A stretch of 64,000 nucleotides of DNA from Hofstenia miamia. Its lineage: Eukaryota; Xenacoelomorpha; Acoela. The stretch is from the NCBI GenBank assembly GCA_004352715.1, contig SCFE01000111.1, positions 587,490-651,489 on the forward strand. Direction: 5' to 3'. Each line of letters opens with the position of its first letter. Position 1 is the first letter of the stretch. Made by a program: the position numbers and the translations under genes. Under the pieces are notes generated by a model, which had not been told where the DNA came from, ran no database searches, and saw only the letters and a list, made by a program, of their open reading frames with translations. Positions 50,138-61,444 of the stretch are shown here, piece by piece.

Positions 50138-53100
50138 CTGAAAAAAGGTTATTAGAAAAAATTATTCCAATATCAGAAATAAATGCGATCTTCCCTACAA
50201 GGTTCTATTAAAATATTTTCTTTGAAAATTAAAAAAGTTCCTAATATAATTGATAAATTCATTGCGCACTATTCAGTGCTTTCATGTACATTCGGGTTTA
50301 AATACCGAATGTCACCGAATCCAAAAGAGAACGTTTCAATAGGTTGAGTCTATTTTCTAGGTGATTATACAGAACACTTGAACTCAGGCGAATAAAATAA
50401 CTTTCCTAGTCTGGTCTATAGATGTTAATCAAAACTTAACCTTTTCATTTTTAAGAGGTCTGTACATAGAGGACAGACACTTGAAGACAATTACCGACCT
50501 AATTGACAAGCTAATAACAGCATGATTTAAATAGTGAAAAATAGAGAATTTGAAAGTAGGCATAAAAATCATCAATTAACAAATTCAATTTACGAGAAAC
50601 ATTAAAAAATGCTACCGGTTTAACTGTAAACATTCAAAATGCACATCGTTTATTATTTAGATGTTGACATTAAATATTTTTATTTAAGCCAACGATTGCA
50701 ATTGGGGAACAAAAAACCCTAAAAAATCAAAGCTAATGACAATCTAAAAAGTGAATGTATTCATTCTCCCATGCGCCTGCAAAAGTTAATGCCTTGAATG
50801 ATGTTAGAAAGAGATTAATGAATTTAAACCAATTGGATTTGGTAGAATAAAACCGACTCGAAATAATAAAATATAGACTATAATGATTTCATATAAAGGC
50901 AGAATGTCACCCAAGATTTTCATGAAAAGTATAACTATGTATGTTCATAATCCGTAACAGCCGTTAAAATAAATTAATAATATAAGCTGATGTTCAAACA
51001 AAAGTGTTGATTTTTCATTAGTGTTATTCAGGTTGAATAGGCCAAGAACATTTGAACTTAACAAACGAACTATAAAAAATACTCTATATGCAAATTAGTT
51101 CAAAACAGAGTTAGAAACGGTTATGACACAACTATTTTCGAAGAGGCAGTCCAAAAAATCCAAACAGTGTATTTACAAAAAAAAACAAACACTTTCAACA
51201 AATACAAATCACAGTTATTCAAAATAGGCAAATTTGACTTTTATTACCGGCTTTCAGCGACGTTGTCATTCTTCAAGGGCTTATTCCAGGCTATTCTTCT
51301 CTAGCTTGTGTAGTTGGTCCTGAAGTTGCCTTGATAACTCATCCAGAGATCTATGATGATACCATTTCATTGGCTTCTTTAGCCTCTGGAACAACAAAAA
51401 GTCACACGGGGCTAGATCAGGTGTACATGGTAGTTTTTCAAGCACCTCCCAACCAAACTGGCAAATATTTGTCATCTTACAGCAGCAATGTATAGCGATG
51501 CATTGTCATGTTTTCCAGGTCAATTTCACAGGTATGAGTTCTCAGATATTGATGGCCTCACAGTAGTTAATTGTATTTTCCTGGGGTACTAAGTGCTGAT
51601 TAAGCATAGATTTGCAATCAAAGGAAACAATGACTGTCATTTCCTTGTTCACCCATACTGCTGTACAAGAAATATTTGATCACAAATTAAACTAAACTTC
51701 CGCCAAACACACCGAATCAAGTAAATATGATTGATTGACCTGTAGGTTTATAAGTTAGTTGTATGTTATAGTTAGTTGTATAAATTTAAACAAAAACTTC
51801 CGATTTTTTGAAACTGCTCTCGCACATGGAAACAGTATGAAAATCAAACTTAACTGCTTTTTTCAATTGAACAGCAACAGTGCAATTACTTTTTCTATAA
51901 TAATAGCAATTTGAAACATGTAAAAAACAGTGTGACTCTAGGGAAATACTTAAAAATTTGAACTGACAGTGGTTTGCGGAAACTCATATTATCTAAAAAG
52001 AAATCTCGCTGAAAGAATCGTACTATAAACGTAGACTATCTAGTATTTTGAAAATGCAACCAGATGCAGAATTGAGTCTTGGAGTAAAACTACAACTGTT
52101 TTCGCAAAATAATTCCTTGAATTACTTCCTAAATAGATTCTGTCCTCTGACATCGAATCATACGCATAAAAAGGAAAATATTACATAAATTAAAAAAGAA
52201 GTATGGGTACTGCATATGATCTTATGACATCAAAAGAATTTTTCAAACTTCGGAGGAGGATTAAAATATTTATATGAAGCATTTGACGTGATAAAATCAA
52301 GCAAATAGATTACAATGACAGTTGTATAACCAATATATAAATGGCAATCGAGCTCTAAAACGAAATTCTGCTCTAAACTTACATTAATACTCTATTCGCT
52401 AATAAGTCTTATTAAAATAGATAAATAACGATGGAAAGTCTAAAAACAGACATTAATTACAAATTATCCCATTAGCTCAGACGAAGTTATAGTCCATTTG
52501 CCGCGGCAGTTTTTGGCGTTAATGAGTTTGCTCCTATTCTTCTAATTAGAAATGCTAATAAAGCTAACATCATTAACTAACAAGACTCAATAACACTAAA
52601 TTAGACGTCTCATTAATAAGAGATTAATCTTAGAGGGAATTAGAATTCTTAGTACTTTGTCAAAAACTTCCCTACTTTTCCTCACCAGCTTCGTTTATAA
52701 AAATAATGCTTTTTAATAAAAGGAATTTATAAGATATAACATTTACAATACAACAATTTTTATTGACTATTTTATGATGGTAGTTTAGTATAATATTACT
52801 AAATATAAGAAAAACACAAACTGCATAGTTAAGAGATCAAAATTGACTTTACAATATGCAAACTGTGACTACTTCCATTTTTTAAAGAAATTTCTAAAAT
52901 TCCTAAGTCACATTTGAAGACGCTTCATTTAGTCTTGACATGCTATGACAGATTTGCAGATTACAAAGACCAACCTTCAATAACTTCAAAGCTCAAGTCA
53001 TCAATGAACACATCCCACCAACTTCCTGACCGACGACCTTGAATGTCATTTAAAGTGGTGTCAGTGAATTTCTCAGCCAAGCATAAAAAAGCAATAGCAA

Positions 53101-56100
53101 TTATGGCTGGTTCCCATTCCAAACAAAGCATTGTTCGCAGGCTGTCGTTGACAAACGTCCACGCCATTTGCACCAATTTCTGTATTTTGGATTTATCACC
53201 TAATGATAGAACATTAGATAGCAAATAATTTTCGTCTAGCATACTAGATGCAAATATAGAAAAGATGTAATTGCATACTACCCGAATTGAGTGAAAACAA
53301 TGCACTATAATCTATAGGAAAAGTTCATTTATAGCGGATAACTTTGCTAAAAATGATTAACGCTACACCGAGGCGCGAAATAATGATATAAAGTATTAAA
53401 CGTCGAATATAATATTCAATTCATTGTTGACAGCAGCCTTCCCCAGTATTATTATGATTTATGGGAGAAATAATTCAAACATTGATTTGGTACAGTTTAT
53501 GATATATTTTCTGCAACATAAATAAATGTTTATGACAATCAATAGTAGCAAAATCTAAGCAAAAGTTGTAGTTAACTATATGTGATATTTCAACGAGTAA
53601 ATTGGGATTTTGAGATTGATAGGGAATTCCAAAAATGGATTCATCTTGAATTAGTACTTAAATTGCGTATACTATAGTTATTAGGACAGATAAAGTGTAA
53701 CATTAGTAAAATTATGCATACAAATATTTCGAGACGGGCAAAATTCTATGAGATTTATAAATTTTGAAATATGCGCCCCTCAGAGATAAATTTTTCACAC
53801 CTTTAGCAAAAGCTATTATATGCAATTGAAAAATATAATTTGGAAATGAGCATATATAATATTTTTACTCAACTTCATATTTTTTCAGATAAAGGAAAGT
53901 GCCCGCCCCTATCAATAGTTGATTAAGCCTGCACAAATATCCCATTTACCAGGCTGCTACACTTAAAAATTTGAACAATTCTACAATGGGTAATGGAAAA
54001 TTAAACGAAACTGCTGCTTGGATAATAAGAATTATTGAGAGTTAAGGTATTTGACTGAAATTCAAAATTTTATTGTAAATCAAACGCATCAAATGTGACG
54101 AATTTAAAACGGAAGTTATGATATTAATCTTGAATACGATTAATGCAATACAGCAACAATTACTTGTTAATGCTTCTCACAACCACAAGTCACTAAAAAT
54201 ATGCCTAGTTATTAACTAATAGTTAATGCTCGACATTGAAAATGGGTACACTTTATAGTACAATTCCCAGTAACGGTAACCAACGAAGAGAATATAACGA
54301 TATACAAAAGAACCTGATAACTAACTATAAATAATGAATGTTTAAATTCAAATAATTTTTGAAATTTAAGATGAATAGCTTTTAAGTATTAGCTCCTCAA
54401 AAATGGTGTAAAGGAATAAACTGTGAAAGCATTTGTGACCTAACACATTGTTTTGAAAAACTAAATGTCTACGAAATGCTATCATTATATATAATGTACT
54501 TTTATATTATTACTTTGTCCTAACCAATTCAATTTGCCCAAAAATGTATGGTTAATGTACCTTTTAAATAATTCATTGTTAAGATATGAATGCAATTTAC
54601 AAGTGTCTGAATTTAACGAAAGTCATCAACGTAATTTTAAATTTATTAATAAAATATATTGGAATGAAAAAATTAGTCATTCCTCGAATTCATTGTGCGC
54701 GCGCGATTTATAGTCACAGTGACGTCCCAGGACGACAAGGGATGTGTTAAGTTGTGCCGAAATTATGTCATAAATGCATTGAAAGGAAATATTTTCATGC
54801 ATTAATATAATCTACTAATGATACGCAAATATAAAAACGTACATACATGCATATAGTCCTTTGGATCCTCTCTCCTTACTTATTACTTCCAGCATTCATT
54901 CAAATAATCAAAAAGATGGCCTCCTCTATAGAAATTTTTCTTTATATATATATATATGTTAACAATTACGCTTTGTCAACATACCTTAAACATAGATCAA
55001 TAGTTATTTAGTTTCGTTTTTAAACTCGAAATCTGTTCATTTATTTAGTTATTTCAATACTAGCTTCTTGCTAGTTTCTGGTCTGTATATGTGGAAGCAG
55101 TTGTTATTAAGCTCCCGAAATTTTGGACAACGTGTTCTGCTACGTGGTTTGCTCAAAACGATGCTCAATTTGCAATCCGTAAGATCACAGACGATGAGAC
55201 AAAATACTTTTACGTTGTTTCTGGACGTGATACTAAAACTTTAACATTAGCTGTTTCCACGTTAACATTCCCATCCCGAACGATAAGTTTTCTGCTATTA
55301 ATAAATTCTTAACAGATGCTTTTGAATTGTCAGTAGCGGAACGAGCAGCTGCATTATTTAGTTTTACTGGGTTAGGTGATGCTATGATTGCCCCTCTTGG
55401 AAATAACTTCTATTTTATATTTAAATATTTATTTCTACAGCAATTATCAGTTTACCTTTAGCCAATTTCAAATGGTCGATTGCAGAGTTTGAGTTCAAGA
55501 AGCAGATCGAATATTCTTAGCAGGACGACCAAACTTTAATCAAGAAATCAAAGTTTTCCTGCTGACATGAATAGACTTAAATCCCGATTTAAATAAAAAA
55601 ACTTATTTCCAATAAATCTATTTAACAATAACGTAAAGAAATCAGTTATTTTGAAACTCTTCGTACAAAACCAACTAACTTTCCATAATTGATTATAAAT
55701 CGATTATCGTTGCCAACAATTTCGTTTCTAAACTTTATTGAGTCATTAAATTGTATTGTCAAGCTACTATAAATGGCCTGGATGTAATTTTTTGCACAGT
55801 AACAGCTTTCGCCTTTGTTGCTTTGCCTTACAGCCTTTTGCTTTCATAACTTTACTAGTTTTATCATGTGTCAGTGGATATTTCTGTTTAACAATAACGT
55901 AAAGAAATCAGTTATTTTGAAACTCTCCGTACAAAACCAACTAACTTTCCATAATTGATTATAAATCGATTATCGTTGCCAACAATTTCGTTTCTCAACT
56001 TTATTGAGTCATTAAATTGTATTGTCAAGCTACTATAAATGGCATGGATGTAATTTTTTGCACAGTAACAGCTTTCGCCTTTGTTACTTTGCCTTACAGC

Positions 56101-59100
56101 CTTTTGCTTTCATAACTTTACTAGTTTTATCATGTGTCAGTGGATATTTCGACAGTTTCATTAAAATATTATGCTTGAAATCTCTGGTTGTCGGTGGTAT
56201 TTTCGAGATCTTATTTTATTATTTAACAAACGCTCACACTGAGAGTTTTATACTACAATAAATGCAGTAATAAATGTGATGCTGCTCCATTATGACTGAA
56301 AAGATCATAAAATTCACATAGCAGTGCTTACGAAGATGTTTTGAATAATTGATAAAAATTTTCCAACCCCAATAAAAGATCTGCAATCTCATATAAGTAA
56401 AATTATCAAAATATACATTGGTATATAGAAAATCATTAAGCAAAATGCGCGATTTACATACAACTCAAGCTGCTTAAAGCTAAAACCTTGTTTAATCATT
56501 TGTAATTTATGACCCTGTTCAGTATGGATATTCGATTAATTGATTAGGATCGTAATTGATCGAACTGGTTTGCTGCGAAAAACTATGTATATTCACTTCC
56601 TTCAAATGATCCGTCAGTTGCTACAATAAGTTATTAGTCATGAACAGTTTAGGCATGCATATTATTGCACTTGAAGAATGGAATCTTGCATGTATTGCAC
56701 TTTGAGAATGGAATCTGTGGTACTGAAGAGAAATTTACGGATTAATAGCTAATAATAACACTTAAATCGGCAGTTTCAAAGTTATAAATTGTATCCTAAT
56801 GGAATAAATTCCCTGTGGTGTCAAAATCGTAAAAGGTATACTTCTCTGAATAACCAAACTTTATTGTTTGAACTAATTCTTTAATGCTACTTCAGTTGTA
56901 GAGTGATAGAATTGAATAAATAGCGAAAGAGGATGCTTAGAGAAGCACAATTTTGCTACGTTGTAAAGTTTGTTGAAATAAACTGGTATTCAAAACGTGG
57001 AAAAGCTTTAAATTTCTAAATCTGAATTTTAGCGATATTGTATGTTTAAAGTAATTCCTAGCTGTCCTAAAAGGATAATAATTATAGTAATGAGATGCAA
57101 TTAAACTGCAATTAAGGAACCGCCCATTAGAGAAATCACAAATTGAAATAATACTACTATTCATAATTTTGAACTTATCGTCAAGTCATTTCCTAAAAAA
57201 ATCATCAGTATGCATTAAGCGCAATACATGTAGAAATACTTGTCAAAATATGAAAGCCAATATTTTACTCAACTTAACAAGAAAGTTTCTTTGAAAAAAG
57301 TATTGAATAACTAACCGCGAACGGGAAATACAATTATTAAGGCGGGAAATGTTATGAATTGGAAAAAAGTGCTACTTGAATTGAAAAGGGAAATCTGCAT
57401 AATATTTTTATGTAAGACAAATTAGTGAATTCACATACATTGAGGGAAAAATGTAAGCGCAAGCGTTTGCAATTAATAGTAAATAATAATGTATGATGGA
57501 TGATAATGAAAATGGAACACCAAAACAAACGTTTTTAAATGATAAATCAGAAAAATATGGGTAGAAATAAGTACCTTTAAACTGTTTTGCGTATTTGAGA
57601 ATGTATTGATAAGGATGCTCCACAATAAGATCAAATTTAATAGTCTGCAATAGAACTCGTTCGTACGTCATCACTTTTTCCTAAAAAAACAATAGAATTT
57701 AAGCAGCCACGTTTTATATTTACAGGTGCATTTGATTCAAAAACGGCATAAGCGTCGTTCGATAGAACTTGACTAGCGGCATGACAGACATCTTTGCACT
57801 TTTTTGGGGTTTCTTCAACCTTTCCTGCCAAAAACAAACAAGCAGCCGCAGTCAACTAAACACAAAATATGTGATCACGTTGAACTAAATCAGGGCATCC
57901 AAAGAACAACATAATTTCATCCTCCAAAAAAAATCAAATATAATTAATCAGTCTTCTGCTGCTAAGGCGCCTGTTCTAAAAGAATGGGTCTCAATTAAAA
58001 CAGAAGTGGAAACGAGCCATTATTGGGGAAATAATGTTAAAGCCAATGCTCAATTGCGAAGTCTTATATAGTGATTCTTGTTCATTTCCCTGGTGTCCTC
58101 AACCCTATTTGACCTGGGCCTCTTGGACTCCTCAGCCCAGGGGAAGGAGTACTTCCTTGCTCTTATGTAAACTTGCATTCAATTATGATACTAAAACTAC
58201 AAAAATATAAAAACCAGTCAAGTTTTACGGCAGCGAGGTCAGTCACAGGAGATAAAGTAGGAGCAGATGGAAGAGTAGGCGAAGTTGGAGAAGGGCTCAG
58301 CAAAGAGGAAAGCCATCAAAGATTTCTTGAAGCTCACCGGTGGGGAAAGAAATCAATGGCTGTTGGAGGGTTGAGAGTCAACATGTAATTAGCAGCAGTA
58401 CAAGCACGATTGAAAAACGAGTGAAGGGTGCGATGTTTCTTTGTACGACGAATGGAGAAAGTGACAACATCATTAGAGCGAGTTCAGCAGGAATTAGAGA
58501 ACTTAATGAAATCAAAAGGATCAAGATTCAATTTTCGAGTGAGCAAGCGATTGAACAGGAAAAGATCACAGGCATCGAAGTAGAGTGATAGCGGGAGAGT
58601 GGAGAATTTGAGAATGGCGTCTTTGTATGGAAAGGGAGAAATCCATTTGAAGGCACGCTTCTGGAAACGGTCCATAGAGTGGAACAAGGAACGGGAAGGC
58701 CACCAACAGGGAGAAGCATAGAAAAGAATGGCGCGAGGAATGGATTTTAAAAAAAAGAGAGTTTCACAGCTGCAGTGGAATTAAAGGGAACATTGTGGAA
58801 GAGGGCAAAGAGTGAGGAATTAGCTTTGCAGAGACGTAAGGACACATGACCCGACCAATTTTAGTTAGCAGCAAGTTGAACTCCAAGAGATAAAAACAAA
58901 ATCGATACAAAATTGATATTTGCCAACAGCATTTTACGTATGTTTCAGTGTTTTATGTGTAGCTAGAATTTCATCAAGTACTCTTAGGGAAGCCATTGCC
59001 CTTCTAAATTTGGGAATTCTCCTCTTCAAAATATTTTTTTATTAGAAAAAAATGTTACTTCACTTACCAAAATATAAATGATTTATAGCTAGAAGACATA

Positions 59101-61185
59101 GAAAATGGCATAGATTTTAAAAACCTAGAAATTTTAAACTTTTTAATTTTAACCCCAAATAACCTATTTTGACATTAATTTCACCAACCCTTTTGTGAAA
59201 ATTTGTCAAAAATTATTCCTGTGGGGAAGTACATTAATATATTGACTGCATTTCAAATGAAAATCAGATGTTTGCAAAAAACTGAAACACTTTTCATATG
59301 CATTGTTCAGATAATAAAGCGGTTTAATGCCAATGTCAGGAATAACTAAGCTCAAATATGTTTTCTGTCAATAGACTATCCAATAGCCGTGCGCAAAGTT
59401 AGAGGTCGTGTCCTAGACGTGTTTGCGACGGATCGGGAATTAAGAATGAAAGTGAAAGAGAAAAGGATTTTTTATAGAAACTATCACAAATGGTAAAACT
59501 CATTCAAAATATGTCTGATTCAATTATTTTGGAATCTACAATATTTGGGGAATTATATTCCCCAACTATTACTAAATTAGTGGCATAAATGATAAGGTAG
59601 CTGATAAGGTCGAATTTACGACTTAGTTACATTAATACTACTTATTATACAAATTGTTTGTAATAATCAGGTTTCAGGTATTATAAAAATCTATATATAC
59701 AACCAAGGACGGGAAATCAGAACAATCAGTGGTCAAATAATGAGTGGGCTGATAACAATTCCTCAATTGAAGTAAATATGAATTCATGAATTTATATATT
59801 TTCGTTTAAAAATGTGAAATAACATTGTTTACATATTTTCCACCAAATATTGTATTTTTCGGATTAATAATTCCAAGTAAACAATGATTCATCATGCGAG
59901 GCACGTAGTTAACCACACTTCTTGAGCGTTATTCATCATTACCAGTCGCTTAATGGGTAGAAAATGCTCTGTACTATATTGCAAATCAAACTACGATTCA
60001 TAAAATAAAACAAAAATGGTGTATGGATTTCCTTCTAACATCCACAAAAGAAGACAATGGATAAATGCTTTGCCCAACATTTTGTCTAAATCACCTACAA
60101 GAAATATGGGAGTTTGTGAACTGCATTGGCCAAGTAACCCAAAATTTACAAAGATAAAAGGACATTTAGTGCCAGCAGAACCTCCATCTCTTTTTAATGT
60201 ATCACTCTTTTAAACGACAAACTAATGTTACAGTATGCCGAAATGTAGAGGAGAGACACATTGGCTTGGAACATAGAGCCTCTTTATCTGACGAAATTCA
60301 GCAATTTAATGAAATTGACATTATCCCTTCTTATCAGGACTTTTGTAAAGATGTTTATTCGTTTTTTGGCACTATGCTCTTTATAAGAATTGAGGAAAAT
60401 ATGGAATCTGTTGAATTCATACATAGTGAAACTTCAACCTTACCATTTCAAGGTAATTTTCATTCTATTACTAATATTAACATCTAAATTGTGTTGTTTT
60501 ATTTCTATGCAATTAATTTTATTGATTATTTTATACTTTTCAATTACTAAAATGATGTTTTCACTATTTTATTCGTGATTTTTAGTAGCATTTTCTGTTG
60601 CAGCTTCCAAAACATTTACAGTTTCTGCATATCGGGGTATTTCTAAGGTATATGTGCGAGAGCTCTTAGATTTTTCTTGTATTTTGAAACGGTGGAGTCA
60701 ACTGGAAGCGATTTTCAATAAATTGGCCAACCTTAAATCTTGCACTCCAACGAAGTTCAATTCCATTCGTTTCAAATCATTAGAAATTTATAGTTTTTAT
60801 CTGTTTGAATTTTCTCCGCATAAATGCGTTATAAAGAGATTTTGTAACACGTTTTTAAAGGATTGGTAACCACAATTTCAAGTTCCTTGAAAACCTAAAA
60901 TTGTGCTTCAACTCGCAAGAAGAGAGAAGCTTACAAGCAATTGATGTATTATTGTTGGTTTCTGTATTTTGTAAATCGTGTATTTTTAATTTTCAATTAG
61001 TTATTTTTTTAAGATTAAGTGAATATCACATGTGATGTCATAAAATCTATATTGAAATATATTAACTAAATGTTTATATCTCAAATATCGTTTAAATTTA
61101 ATTTATACCAATCAATACCATCAGCCTACACACTTTGTAGACATTCGATGTTCTGATTTCCCGTCCTGGTAATTTAGTATGTCCT

Positions 61186-61218
<33 letters not shown>

Positions 61219-61389
61219 NNNNNNNNNNNNNNNNNNNNNNNNNNNNNNNNNNNNNNNNNNNNNNNNNNNNNNNNNNNNNNNNNNNNNNNNNNNNNNNNNN
61301 NNNNNNNNNNNNNNNNNNNNNNNNNNNNNNNNNNNNNNNNNNNNNNNNNNNNNNNNNNNNNNNNNNNNNNNNNNNNNNNATATACATAC

Positions 61390-61444
<55 letters not shown>

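Larger units (their letters stand above)
59703..61170 (+). mobile_element. THAP-gene transposon-like unit with inverted termini
   Basis: GGACGGGAAATCAGAACA at 59707-59724 reappears exactly inverted at 61149-61166, with partial matching for a few more outer bases (ACCAAGG/ACCAGG). Between them lies a broken THAP-domain gene. TIR-bounded THAP genes occur in P-element-like transposons, so a P-like or related element is the natural guess. I could not define the exact outer edge or a target duplication, and no RNase-H-type catalytic residues were recognised. Total length is about 1.47 kb. Confidence 0.6.

Noticed and set aside
53043-53228. Plus-strand frame of 61 codons
   Set aside because: Antisense shadow of cyclin K exon 5.
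58173-58588. Plus-strand frames 58173-58388 and 58340-58588
   Set aside because: They lie antisense to the LINE reverse-transcriptase remnant, whose minus-strand text is clearly protein-like.
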